Shown: positions 10,348 to 22,719, counted from the stretch's first letter. The stretch: 64,000 nucleotides of DNA from Monilinia fructicola (GCA_008692225.1 VICG01000001.1:1476501-1540500); one strand, 5' to 3'. Numbers and translations are program-made. Notes: generated from the letters alone by a model not told the origin.

Positions 10348-13300
10348 ATGCATTTGTCGATAGATTTTTAAGCAGTAAGAGGTCTCTGAACACCAAAAGA
10401 AAGTTCACATGTAACCTTGACCGTAGAACTGTACCTACCCAGAATGCATTGAGTGATTCATGTTGCCGAAAATAACGTTTTCAACAGCCTTGAAATCTTA
10501 TTGTGTCACTCCCTTCTTAGACTACATACAGTACAAGTAGATGAGTCCGATGAGGTCATTAATTTGACTTTTTATTGTCTTTGTGGCACCCTAGTGAAGG
10601 CCTATTTGAAGGACCCCTTATGGAGAAGTAGAATAACATGTGGTGCTCGTTCTGACAAGAAAGATGATGGAAGAATAAGGTCTAGCAAAATGATGAGTTA
10701 ATCTGTTTTAATTCTTGCCCTTGAAGCAGAGAAATCTGCACAAAGAAACGGGAGGGCAATCTTTTGGCCCATGAAAAATTGTGAGTGAGGCTACAAGTGA
10801 CATTCAGTGATGTTCAATGAAGCGCTGTTTCTATTCAAGCAAGTATGATATGAAGCCATTCCCATGCCTCCTGAGTTTGAGAAAGGGGCATAAGCGTCTT
10901 TTCTATGTGTTCCATTTCTAATCTTTCACATATGCAACAGCAGATCCAACTTTCAAGTATTTTTGGCCATTAATAGAAAGATCGATAATGATAGGAGGAG
11001 CACATTGACAAAACTTATATGCCAAACAGAAATAAACCACTCCTCGCTAAATTCTTTTTGCCAAACCTACCACCCTCTTGTCGGGCAATTCCCACATATT
11101 GTTTATACTCTTCCACCTTCGATCTTAAAATACAACAGCTTTCTTTCTTACTTCTTTTTCGATCCTCTTATTTCAACATTGTCGTCAATATAACAACGAG
11201 TTTCATCTGCTCGTTCTCATTTTCATCGCCACGACAACATCTTGATCGTTCAAGGCTTTGTGTAGCAAGATGCCTCTTGAAGTGAGTGAGGTTTTGAGTG
11301 TCAATAAGTTTGACTCAGGGATGGGGCTGATGATATTGCAGACTATATAATTTTGCCCAATTGATTACATTTTCAAGTGCAAAGCTTGGTGGCAATGAGT
11401 TGTTGTTCTCATTGGAAGCTTCTTGCGTATTTGCTCAATATCTTCGGTTCTATTATTAGCTGGCTTGAAGATACAGCTCTACATACATCATAGGCAGATC
11501 AGCAAACACATCATAGTCACTCTGCTTGAAATCAAGCAGGTTTTCGACAATCGCGCAGATATTGCTTAAATGTGGATAATCTGTCAGTTCATATCCTTTC
11601 ATTGCGCTGCCATATTCGTGTATCGACTTTGCATGTACTCATATTTGCACTGTTTACTCTCAGCTAACATAACTATAGTATTCTTGATATCGAGATGAGC
11701 CGAGTATAAGATCTGTGTTTGGGGTTGTACCATGGTTCTGATTGTCAGAATGAAGCTTGGTTTCGAGCGGGTGCGAATTGACTCTCGTGTAAAGAAGCCA
11801 TGGCCCAAAGAGACCCAATATACCGTGCGAGCATCTTGAGTCAGCATTGAAAATACTGGTAGCACTTTCTCACATGGAGAGATGAAATTATACGCCATAC
11901 AAATATCTGGCCACTGCTATCAATGACTCGAAGTATGAGAAGCAGCACGGCTTTCTTGATTCAGAGAGTCATAAACCTTGACTCTAGTTGCTTCATGGCT
12001 TAATCCCCTTCCCACCACATGAGAGGAGTCTTTACATAAGAAAATTGTATTGGGAAACTTCCAGCGTATGATGGCTGTTTCTGCGGCGGAAAATATGTTC
12101 AATCAGGAACTGTTGAATATGACAACATGGATAGCCGAATGCCGCGTTCCTAGAAACTCTCATTTTTGAAGAAAGTAAGAGAGATCTACCAACTTATTAC
12201 TAATAGCGTGGCAGATCATATAACTTCTCAATATCACGTCAATCTTTGATATTTCGGCTGTCTACTGACTTACTCCAATACGCAAATACTCTCCGATTCT
12301 AGTCAATAGCATTACGTCGAGCAAAAACGACAGGTTGTCGTCACCTCTACTTCCTCTTGCTCCTATAAATTCCTGTTCTTGTCATTCTCGATATCCTCGC
12401 CAATCTTGCTTCCCAACAACTTGGAGACTTACAGAAGGTGAAAATTGTATTTGTTAATATTCTTATGTTTGTTAGAAAGAGAAGAATCAGTCTCTGTTGA
12501 TTTTCTATGTATTGTTAGAAAAAGAAAACGACCAATATCAAATGAAGAGGTCTAAGAACAGAAGGTAATGGAACGAATTGTCGGTATAAGAAAGACTAGA
12601 GAGGACATAGGGAAAGCAGAGAAAGAAGCAATGGCGACTTAAGGAAATATAGAGAGGAACACTGCAGAGCCTGGTGTAATCTTGAAGAACTTCACGAACG
12701 ACCCCAGATGGCCCTTGGGCTTGTTATTCCCAGTGAATGTTCCACTGGTTACACGCTTATCAGGCCGAGAAAAGGCGATTTATGAAGGGAAAGTCTAAGA
12801 AGAATAGGTAAACAACATTTATCGATGTACTTTAGCCTTATTCGCTGTAATTGTGCATGAGTTTCACCATGCAATTAGTGAGTCTTCTGGCAGACAGGTT
12901 TCCTTGGCATCCAACAGAGCTCATGGAATCACTTGAGCTCCCAGAATTGCAGATCTCCAGCTTTCGGGTACACCAGACTCCAACTAAACGGAACTTGTGT
13001 AAGCTGTGCCAGTATCTATCTTGGACAGCCTTAGTTTTTCTGCCATTTCAAGAGCAAGTGACTGTCAGGATGTCAATACCCAATTGCCCTGACACAAGCT
13101 TAACCAGAGGCAGGAATAAGAAAAGGAGAAGGGCAAAATATTTGCTTGCATGCATACACTTAACAATAAGAACTTGCAGAACTTTGTTGAAAAGTGTCTA
13201 GCACTGGTTAATCAAACACTACTGCAAAAAGTTGGTAGCATCTTCCAGATCCTAGCAAGCAATCACACAAATGCTCTCTGGAGCCTTTTAATTGTACTTG

Positions 13301-13904
13301 CAAGAAAATTAAATGAGATTCAATGTCTCATAACTTTTTGTTGCTGCCTTATTCTGGACAAAAGAAATAGATTCAGTGGTTTGATCTTTGAGTTATTTTG
13401 TCTTGTTCTGGAGATTAGTGGTGAATACTTCGGTTAAGCTCAGGAGGTATGCCCCCTGACTAGGATTGTTTGCATTTTCTCCTCACAACCAACTTTCCTC
13501 CAGTCACAAGTTTTCTAGTGTTTGGCTTTGGATATATCGCCAATGTATTCCTTGGAATAGTAGCAAAGATAACTTTTTAGGAAGCGTAATGAATTATGAA
13601 ATCACGCCGAGTTCGGGAAAGATTACATGGCAAGAAACAATCAAAATCATACGTTAGGAAGCAAATTGTTTATTTATATTCAAAGACATAAGAACAATCA
13701 GCTGCTTAGCCTTTTGGTATCCTCAGGGTTTATCTTTCCGCGATTCAGCTTTAGATCAGACAATCAGACAAACAGGCAAGAGCTGTCGGAAGCGAATTTT
13801 CGCTTTCACCTACAACCACAACTTTCTCAACGTCACAATTGAAAACAGCTCAGAGGTCATTACGAAAAGAAGACCTGCCACTTATAATTCTACTTTAATC
13901 TAAG
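10348..13904. other. 3.5 kb gene-poor region with possible gene relics
   Basis: No intact gene is recognisable. At 11025-11269 a pyrimidine-rich, 5'-UTR-like stretch leads to an ATG at 11270 that is followed after four codons by a good donor (GTGAGT). No continuing coding exon is found. On the minus strand at 11599-12102 two open frames of 99 and 60 codons, and on both strands at 12600-13440 interrupted frames, could be remnants of decayed genes or a degenerate transposable element. None matches a family I know. The base composition is ordinary, unlike the AT-rich island at 20.4 kb. Confidence 0.4.
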
Positions 13905-15363
13905 ATGTCTTCAACAACCCAGAGAGAGATGCCGGAAATCAAGCAATACGTTGTTTGGCCTCCTATCATCAAGCATATTGTCCCACTGGGTCACTTATAT
14001 GATGGTAAGTCAGCTCAAAAATCCCATTTAAACCAACGATCTAACACCAACCCCAAGAGAGCGGAAACTCTTATCCAAGAATGGGAGGACGATCGAGCGC
14101 ATTGCCAAACAAACATGTGCTATTTCAATTTAACAACACATTTTGTCACAACGCGGCAGGCCAATTTCTAGGAAAGACCGATTGTACACTCTCGTTTCTC
14201 ACCAACCCCACCAATCCGGTCATGTCGAGATACTTAGCACCACCAGGATCGATCAATATTGAAATCAGCGAGAGACAGATACCAAGCTTGTTCAAGCGTT
14301 TCGAAGACGAACTTGACAAGAAGAATGATAACAAGATTTTCTGGGCCACTGGTGGGATCGCTTGGTATCTTATCACGGGTGCCGCAGCATATGGATGGAC
14401 TTTCTTTGAATACCGAGGACTCAGAAAAGATGGATCAACCTTTCTCGTAGCGGTCGGGATAGCCTCTGTGGAAGTTGATTATCGTACCAATCCAACGACT
14501 ATTGTAGCCAAGCGTGAGATGGCTGGCTGGAGCGAGCGCATCTTGTTTTATGTAAGTTCGCCAACCATTTGTGATAGAATCACTCACTAAGACAATGATA
14601 GCCCAGTGAGCCTCGACTTGGAACTTTCTCGGTTCTTTCCGATGGGAAGTATTTATACGCCTACGGCCACAAAGGTGGCGATTACAATGGAGATTACGAT
14701 GTGGTATTAGGCCGGGTTCCTTTGGAATTGGCAAAGGCAAGAGCCTGTTGGGAGTACTGGGGTGGTGGAAGAGGTTGGGTTAAAAACCATTTCTTTTCCT
14801 GGCCAGTCCTAAAGAACTACCTACACGGCCAAATCTTCAACACAAAATTGTTTGGAGAGGCTTCGCCATACAGATTTGGCTTTGTCGGCTGTACCCGTAC
14901 GGGTGACAGCAAGTTGATGTTTGGGCGAGCTGTCAATCCTTGGGGTCCTTTCGAGATCGTCGACCTGATGAAGGCCTACCCTTTGGGCCATATACAGAAA
15001 TTCGCATACACTGCCCATATGTTTGCTCACCCCTGGGCTTTTCCAGAGAACAAGGGGGATTTAATGGTCACTTGGAGTGAAGGAGGATCGGCAGGAAACG
15101 TCGTCGCAGTGAAGATCCGCTTCGAACAGGGCATTGGTCGCGCGCAACCCAAGGAGCTTAAACTTGTTCAGCGCATCGTGGAAGAAACAGACAATGACAA
15201 TATTGCTCTATCAGAGCTACAGCTTCACGATGAGCTGTATAGTTTCGAGCGGTATGAAAAGGACGGTGAACAGAAAAACGTCATCGCCACCCCCGAGAAG
15301 AAGAATGTTTTTGAAAAGGCGGCGGCGGCATTTGGCAAACTATGCAGCAAGAATGCTAATTAG
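13905..15363 (+). CDS. Hypothetical beta-rich protein, possibly DUF4185/glycosidase-like propeller
   Basis: Three exons, 13905-14004, 14058-14551 and 14602-15363, join with matching phases and give 451 residues. Introns are 53 and 50 nt with GTAAGT donors. The N-terminus has no signal peptide. The body contains repeated strand-like blocks, with FLTNPTNPVMSRYLAPPGS, WATGGIAWYLI, GTFSVLSDGKYLYAYGHKGG and YTAHMFAHPW among the most distinctive. The spacing of aromatic/glycine strands and the GDLMVTWSEGG sequence near the end resemble five-bladed propeller proteins of the DUF4185 type found in fungi and bacteria, where a sugar-related function is suspected. That assignment is from memory of the pattern and is tentative. 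The C-terminal 60 residues are charged. I know no pathway link to its neighbours. Confidence 0.75.
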
Positions 15364-16363
15364 AAGCAATCTGGACATGAGATGACGAGCATGAGATGAG
15401 TTGAACAGTTTTGACACAGTAGATGAAATGATAGCAGTCGAGGATGGTTATGGAAATTATTGCAGGATATACCATGGTACTTTGGCTGGGACTACCCAGT
15501 ACGTAATTGAACATTTTTGATATTTGATACAAAAGGTCAAGCTTTTACACATACTGTGAAGTCCACGTTCACCTACCATGTTGTATGGCAAGAAAACTAA
15601 GACAGGATTACCTCAATTGGCGGGATTGAAGAAGCCAACATCTAAGGGGGTCGGAAAACCCTGATTTTACTAACCTAGCTACAGGATACTTATTACTGAC
15701 AAGCTAGTGTTAATGGTGAGAGGAACATATCTCCATTGACATGGTCGAGAGTTGTGTGCAGTACATTATCAGCCACTTATTCGGGCTAGAAACTATACAG
15801 AAAAGTCATATATCACTGCCTCGTGCCATATCTAAACCCTTGACAAACAAGAAGGGACTCTAACAGTATCTATTAGCACCAATTCGAAAGTTCTAGAAAG
15901 TTCCTTTTCAACTCAACAACTTCCAACCTGGAAACCCGTACAAAGGATTCTGGCCTGGAGTAAACATCTTCTGATTGTAGTGAATCAAGTATGGAGTGAA
16001 GTTGATTTGAAATCCGGTTCTCGATTCGAGAATGTAGGCGAACTCATGATTAGTCATCCGCCAAGCACGCTAAATCAAGAAGCTCGGACCCATCCAGATA
16101 TCAGGAACTTTCTTGTCGCGAACATTATCAAGCGCCCTCATCTCTACAATATACAGACAAATTACTCTCAACGCCTATCATCCATTGCCAACTTTAAGCT
16201 GCGCATACGAAAAGAGAGCGCCATCAAATCTCAGATTAGTCCTTCTCTCTGGACCCCGATTGTCACACAGAGCGCGACAAGCCTTCGGAACCATCCGTAC
16301 AGACAGCTCCAGTAATCTATCCCATCCAAACCTCCCAACCTCAACTCTGCCACCCCATCGAAA
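15364..16363. other. Intergenic region upstream of U2AF small subunit
   Basis: This is 1 kb of ordinary composition. It holds the 3' end of the hypothetical gene's transcript and the promoter and 5' UTR of the U2AF gene. Open frames at 15980-16315 and 16113-16553 overlap the U2AF start in other frames and lack family support. Nothing else stands out. Confidence 0.5.
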
Positions 16364-17110
16364 ATGGCCAACTACCTCGCCTCCATCTTCGGCACCGAAG
16401 CCGACAAGGTCAACTGCTCCTTCTACTACAAAATCGGTGCCTGCCGTCACGGCGACCGCTGTTCCCGCAAACACGTCAAGCCCTCGTACTCGCAAACCAT
16501 CCTCCTCCCCAACCTGTACCAGAACCCCGCCTACGACCCCAAAAACAAGATGAACCCTTCCCAGCTGCAAAACCACTTCGATGCCTTCTACGAAGATTTC
16601 TGGTGCGAGATGTGCAAGTTCGGAGAGATTGAGGAGGTCGTCGTGTGTGATAATAATAATGATCGTATGTATTCCATCGATTCCCCATTCTCCTCCCCTT
16701 CCACGTCCTTTCCCATACTCCCCCTCCCCATTTTCTGCCAGTATAACAACAGAAGGATATGACTGACACCCCCCGCCACAGATCTGATCGGTAACGTGTA
16801 CGCGCGCTTTAAATACGAAGATTCCGCGCAAAAGGCCTGCGACGCTTTAAATTCACGCTGGTACGCCGCCCGGCCAATCTACTGCGAGCTCTCGCCCGTC
16901 ACCGATTTCCGCGAGGCATGCTGTCGGCTCAACAGCGGCGAAGGGTGCGTGCGAGGTGGTTTCTGCAATTTCATCCATCGCAAGAATCCAAGCGATGAGT
17001 TGGATCGCGAGTTGGAGTTGAGTACGAAGAAGTGGCTGAGGATGAGGGGGAGAGACGAGAGGAGTGTGACGAGGAGTCCGAGCCCCGAGCCTACGAGGAA
17101 GAGATATTAG
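16364..17110 (+). CDS. Splicing factor U2AF small subunit (U2AF35)
   Basis: Two exons, 16364-16664 and 16782-17110, give 209 residues, close to the usual length of the fungal family. This subunit of the U2AF heterodimer recognises the AG at 3' splice sites in the nucleus. The order is classic: a CCCH zinc finger (CSFYYKIGACRHGDRCSRKH, residues 18-37), a U2AF homology RRM with FYEDFWCEMCKFGEIEEVVV, then a second CCCH finger (CCRLNSGEGCVRGGFCNFIH). A short Arg/Ser tail ends in SPSPEPTRKRY; the long RS domain of animals is absent. The 117-nt intron falls inside the RRM just before the HLIGNVYARF strand. The coding sequence is markedly GC- and C-biased compared with its neighbours, consistent with strong expression. 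Confidence 0.95.
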
Positions 17111-17874
17111 GGGGGGGGTGCTTATTAGGATGGATGGGGTGGATGGGCGAAGTGAGGATTTGGGATAGCTGAGAAAGGCTCACTGTGGGAGGGGAACGAT
17201 CAGGCCAGAGGATAGTTCTCGGCACGCGATTCGAAGTAGGAGCAGTTACAACTCGTGTAGTGCGAGGAGACGGTCTCAATGAGGTTGTAGTCATATTTGG
17301 CGTTTATGGTCATCTATTCATTTCAAGCAGTTGGGGGTACCAAAGCAAAGCAAGACAAAATAGCAAGAAAGAGCTCATGTATAATCAACGCATCAAAATT
17401 TTGAAAAAAAAAAAAGAAATATGCAAACAAAGATATTGAAAATACCTGCACATGTGTACATGTTCATGAAGTTCCACTTGAATAGACAAGAGAATTTTTG
17501 TATATTTCATTAGTTCAGCATCAGGCCATTCAGGTAATTGTCCCATAAATTCATTCCACCCATTTATCCTCCCGCCCAGCAATCTCACCGCAAATCGAAG
17601 AAAGATCCCAACATATATAGCATAGGTAAAGCTCAACGCCCGCAAGCCCAATCTAATAGTATATCTGAGGTTCCAAAATGTATAGCGCAAACCCACTTGT
17701 GATCCCCCTGCACTGCCCTTTTCGACCCAGAGAAGGAAGAAGGAAATTCGATAGTAGAAGAGGTTAGTTAGCTTCGAACTACTCAGCTTAGGATGTGCCG
17801 AGTATTGCACTGGAACTCTCTTGTTGGCCCAGCCTAGCCGATTCTTGGGTCTCCCCACATTATCTTCGTTCAAA
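17111..17874. other. Convergent intergenic region (U2AF / OSH6-like 3' ends)
   Basis: The U2AF gene and the oxysterol-binding protein gene converge here, so both 3' UTRs must lie in this 764 bp. A 13-base A run sits at 17401-17415. A long minus-strand open frame (17385-17873, no ATG at its 5' end, two or three hydrophobic stretches) follows directly after the stop of the lipid-transfer gene. I could not link it to that gene by splicing and regard it as 3' UTR. Confidence 0.45.
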
Positions 17875-19885
17875 TCATCCCTCGGCGTCTACAAACTCAT
17901 CCAGGCTATGAGTATCCGTGTCCTGTCGATAAAGTGTGGAGGTTGCCGTTCCCTGGGTGTCAGTAGCTGCTGGTAAGTCTTTCTTTAGATCATCATGGAA
18001 ATCGATTAATGCGCCCTGGTTTTGGCCTTGTACCGTACTTGTAGACTGAAGGGTACGTTCAAGATCCTTCTGTTGCTGCCCATTATTTTGCGTCTGGGCT
18101 GCGTGGAGATCCGCTGGGATTTGGTATTGAGCTGGCACCGGCGAGTCATTACTGAAATCAATTAGATTCTCCTTGTCCTTCTCCTGAAGGTGTAATGGCA
18201 CCGGAGTTGCCGCTTGCACTGGTTCTGGGGCTGGTACTGGTACTGGGTTGGCCTGTTCTATGTGTTGGTGATGCTGTGGAGGAATGTGGTTTTTTTCCGT
18301 GGGTTTCTGACCTGGTAGGATTGGATAAACGGCGAGAATTTGTTCCGTCTGTTTTTGTGGACTATCGCCATCACTATTTCCAATGTTAGTCCGGTATGGG
18401 GCAGACGACTTCGACCGAACCTACATGTTCGCATTCAAGATCCAATCCAGATCTTCTTCACCCTCTTCGGAGCCGCCGGGACCCCCTCTAACGGGTCTAA
18501 ATAATCTCGGGGTCCATTCAACGCCATCCTCTGCTCTCTTTGCTGCCTCATCTCTCTGCATGTCTTCAATAAATGTCTTTTCATCTGTCGCCACTTCATG
18601 ATTTCGCTCCTTAACTGCTTTCGCCGTCTTGAGCCATAACTTTTGCGATTCTCGATCTTCTTGCTCTTCTAAAGGTCTCACCAATGGAGGTGACGGTCTC
18701 GCTCTCGTGGCATCGAATAAGAGGTCCTTCTTGCCCGTCTAAACGCGCAATTAGTGACTTTCACAGCCATCAAAGGCCAGGGGAATCGTACCTTGACGTT
18801 CTTGATGAACATCTCTCCACTCCACATACCCGATAGTTCATAGAGAACTTCCCCTGTCTTGTCATTTTTAATAGTGCCTCCAATAGCATTGTATGTTCCT
18901 CCAAAGTAACCTTTAGTCTTGAACTCAATATCCGCGCTCAACCCAAGCTCCGGGCAGCGGACAAAGCTGTGATCGCCGAGCTCATACTTCATTTTGCCGA
19001 AAAGAATACCCCGAGCGTACATATTGGGTTGAGTCAAAATACTATTAGCAAGTTAGTAGCTCATCATCTCTGAAAAGTGTTTGATCCTGCAGGAAAAAGA
19101 AAGCTTACTATCGCTCTCCATTCGGTCCCGCTCCTCTGTTCAAAAATCTCAATATAGCAATTCCCTCCATCATACTAGCTGCAGAATTACCCAGAAATTT
19201 GCTACGAGGTTTCAAGCACCCGTCGATTCGGATGTTGTGCTCTGGGGCCATGTAGAAGTAGCTAGACTTGGGAGGATGATGAGAGGTTTGTTCCGAGACA
19301 TAGTAGCCTTTAGTGTTGTCTGGGAACTGCCAGTAACAGGTGTATATTTCGCCGAGAATAGGATTGAGTGGCTTTTTGACGCCTCTGCAATATCTCATTA
19401 GCACAACACCGCCCCCGGATGGATGGATGTTGCCTTACGGAGGTTTAATGTGCCATCCACTCAAGTAGAACTTAACAACCGACGTAAATCTTTGCACCGG
19501 ATCGTCAATCTCCGCCATGGGAAGCAGAGTTTCCGGATGTGCCATGAAGCTATACACCGTCAGCATGCCTGTGCCTCGTACTCTCTTGCCTTCCGAAGCT
19601 CCGGTATCTACGCACTTGGTGATTCTCTCCAACATACTCCTTGGCTCGAGAATGAAGGTAGGTAAGACGACGCGGCTCAGATCCGCTCCGGGACGAAGTT
19701 GTGAGATGATGTGGGAGAGAACTGTCAAGCATTCCACGTCAGCCTCTGCCCCTCCATCCTCTCCCTCTTCTCAAGTTTCATGGGATCCTACCATTTCCCT
19801 GATCTGGCTCCACGACCGTGGTCTCATCCTCGGGATCAGAAATCTTCGATTCATCTACGGAAGACCGGTTGCCTAGAATTCTCAT
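17875..19885 (-). CDS. Oxysterol-binding-related protein, Osh6/Osh7 type
   Basis: Six exons on the minus strand, 19885-19792, 19721-19439, 19384-19109, 19041-18792, 18738-18425 and 18373-17875, join in phase to 571 residues. The Osh6/7 group moves phosphatidylserine from ER to plasma membrane in exchange for PI4P at contact sites. Diagnostic segments are ISQLRPGADLSRVVLPTFIL, KKPLNPILGE (the EQVSHHPP-type signature follows as EQTSHHPP), and LTQPNMYARGILFGKM. No PH or ankyrin domain precedes the ORD, again as in Osh6/7. The frame meets a TAG right after DWILNANM, but an intron (donor GTAGGT, branch ACTAAC, acceptor AATAG) removes it. The last exon then begins with the family's PILPGQ block. 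The tail contains two LIDF motifs in acidic surroundings and is otherwise Gln/Pro-rich. Confidence 0.92.
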
Positions 19886-20389
19886 ATTGATATTAGTGAT
19901 GCGATTCCAACTTTTCTACTTCACGCTGGGGGAACGAGGATGTCGATAAAGCACATTCACATTCCAACGAGAGAAAAACGTACTCGCACCAGACTGTCTC
20001 CGATGAACATGTCCTAAGCTAACCATCCTTGCGATTTGATTTAACGATTGTAAAAAGAAGCTTTTGTTTCGAACACTCGGGATATTAAAATCGAATCACC
20101 GTATCCACACCGTTCCAAATCAGGTAGTTGGATGAGGAAGCTGAAGTGGGAGGCAAGTAAACAATTTGATTGATTTTCAAGGTATGTCGTTGTTTGTAAA
20201 ATGGCTCGCTCGCAAAGTGTGATTACAGACACAGAAAAAGAAAAAAACACAAAGTGACAAGGGGGACCTTCAAAAGATTGGTTACCGGCAGGAAGCAGCA
20301 AAAAAAGTATTTGAATGAAAAATGAGGGGGAGGTAGTAAGTACTACCTCAGTAGTTCTCACACAACGTCACAGGGCTTATTAATACAGT
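19886..20389. other. Upstream region of the OSH6-like gene
   Basis: Ordinary-composition sequence that should carry the minus-strand promoter and 5' UTR. An upstream minus-strand ATG at about 20026 opens a 36-codon frame that ends before the main start. It could be an upstream ORF or, with a possible intron (donor GTGCGAGT), a spliced leader. I see nothing else. Confidence 0.35.
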
Positions 20390-21360
20390 ATTGTACTAGT
20401 AGGGCAGAGAGAAACTTTGATTTATCCATGGATTCGTGTATTTTATTTAATCTCGTTAGGAATGATGAGAGTAGAGACATTTAGCCAGTTTTCGTTTTCA
20501 TTTTTATAGTTTATATAATAGGTATAATTTATACATATAGTATTTTTATTAAAGGCATTGAATTAGTTTTAGTCCTTTTGAAATTAGTATATATATAAAT
20601 AGTATAGTATTTTATATAAGCGAATAAACTAGATTATTAGTAATTTTAATATAGGTCTATATCTTTAAGATTAATATTAGTTTTAATTATCTTAGGATAA
20701 TTTAATAAAAATAAGACTCTATTTTATATTCTTTAAAATCGATAAATATAAATTATAGAGGTTTAAAGATTTTATAATTATCTTTTTAAGATTTATTTTA
20801 ATAATAAATCGATCGCTATTATAAATTCTCTTATTTAAAACTTTTATAGTTATTTAAATATTTTTAGTATATAAAGAGATATAATTATTAATAGAATATA
20901 ATAGGTAGGGATAGTAAATAATAAATAGTAAGTAGTAAGTAATAAATAATAAGTAGTATTTATAATATAAATAGTATTAAACTAGTAAGTTTATATAATA
21001 ATAATAAGTAAAAGTTAAATAGAAAGAAAAGATATAAGGAAATATATAAATAGATATATATAAGATTACTATTTACTTATTAATAATTATAAAAGTTATT
21101 AATTATATATTATATTTATCTTAAGTATCTCTATATAGATATATATATTATATACTTTATTAGTACTCGAGTAATCTATTATCTACTATAGTTATTTATA
21201 AATATATAAATAATTATTCATCTATTATCTTTAGACTATTATAGTTATCTATAAATATATAAATAATTATTCATCTATTATCTTTAGACTACTATAGTTG
21301 TCTACAAATATATAAATAATTATATAATTATATATTTCTCAATCTTCTTCCCTCATATAG
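20390..21360. other. AT-rich island, RIP-like
   Basis: Nearly 1 kb of sequence is dominated by A and T with very frequent TA steps and almost no open frame in any direction. The transition from normal composition at about 20390 is abrupt. In Pezizomycotina such islands usually arise from repeat-induced point mutation of a transposable element (C-to-T changes that leave TpA excess). No terminal repeats or coding remnant can be recognised, so the original element is unknown. A 53-bp tandem repeat lies at its right end. Confidence 0.6.
21189..21328. repeat. 53-bp tandem repeat, about 2.6 copies
   Basis: Copies begin at 21189, 21242 and 21295, exactly 53 nt apart. They differ by only a few substitutions, mostly C/T; the third copy is partial. 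The unit is AT-rich and contains TAAATATATAAATAATTATT and CATCTATTATCTTTAGA. Confidence 0.85.
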
Positions 21361-22719
21361 TAACAATAATAACCTATAAAAAATACAAGTACTATTCATA
21401 TCTATTCACATAACAAAAAGCCTAATGAATGTTTATCTAATTCCTTCGTCATCGGATCAACACTAACAATAAAGGTTCTCCAGCTCCAATACTGTAGTAA
21501 ATATTACGTATCTCCCCAGCCCTAAAGATATCTAGTACTACCTAGATGAACACTTATCCTGAAATCAATTCATCATCGCGTATTTATTTGCAACAAGCAA
21601 ATCAACGAGAATAGTAGATAGCCCTGGAGATAGATACTCGAGTAGATAGATAGATAGTTCTAGATAGATAGATAGATCTCTCTTTTCTATAGTAGTGCGT
21701 CTTAATTACTACCTACTTATATGAACAATGATATCTACAGCACTTATGATTATTGTTAATAATTTGGTACTCTCAAGATTATCAGTATGTATCAACATCA
21801 TCTAAAAATGATACAATACAATACAATACAATACAACACCCGTACACCTATCAACAAACAATACCGACTTTATCTACTTTATTCCAAGATTACCTAATAC
21901 AAGTATACCTAGGTACTAACTGTAATTATCGACTAATCATAACACCCCCAGCTCCCTCCCAGAATTCCAAGTTTCCTCCTCCTCGCGTATGTGCAACAAG
22001 CAATGCGACGCTGAAAGGTCAGGATGCCAATACCTCCTCCCTCCCTACCTCCGACATACATACAGTATCCACATAGATTAAAGACTTGAATTATCATAAT
22101 GATAATGATACTCCTACATCACTCCCCACCACCCATCTCATCCGAACCCAGCAACCCAAATCAACCCCCCCAGCTTCTCCACGCCATCTCCATCTCCATC
22201 TCCATCCATCCATCCATCCATCCACCTCCAGCTACCAAGGTATCTCTCCCCAGGCCTCCCCCTTCAACCTCCTCCAGCGCTATGATATATCACCAACCAA
22301 CCAACCAACCAACCAACCAACCAACCAAATACAAAACTTCAATATGGACAACCCAACAAAACAAAACAAAACACAACAATCCACTCCCCTTTCGCCTATC
22401 CATCCCATCCCATCCCATCCCATCCCATCCCATCCCATCCCATCCCATCCCATCCCATCCATCCACTCCACTCCCCTCCAACCACCCCCCTTCCATCACC
22501 CCTTCCTCCCCAAAACCCTCAGAAACAAATAATCCATGCATACCTCCCTCACCTCTCACAAAGCCAACTGCGGGATCACCAAGAACCACGAGAAACTATT
22601 TAAAGTTCGCCTCAATAAAGTATCTGGAATGAAATTAATAATTCCCCGTGACCTCCGACTTTATACCTTCGGACTGGACTTGGCTGGCTGGCTGGCTGGG
22701 TGGTTGGTTGGTGCATAGA

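Noticed and set aside
12430..12825. Possible solo LTR (TGTTA-type ends with a TATA-like box on the minus strand)
   Set aside because: I could not find matching target-site duplications or a primer-binding site at either end.
16113..16553. 146-codon open frame overlapping the U2AF start
   Set aside because: It is a shadow of the C-rich U2AF coding sequence in another frame.
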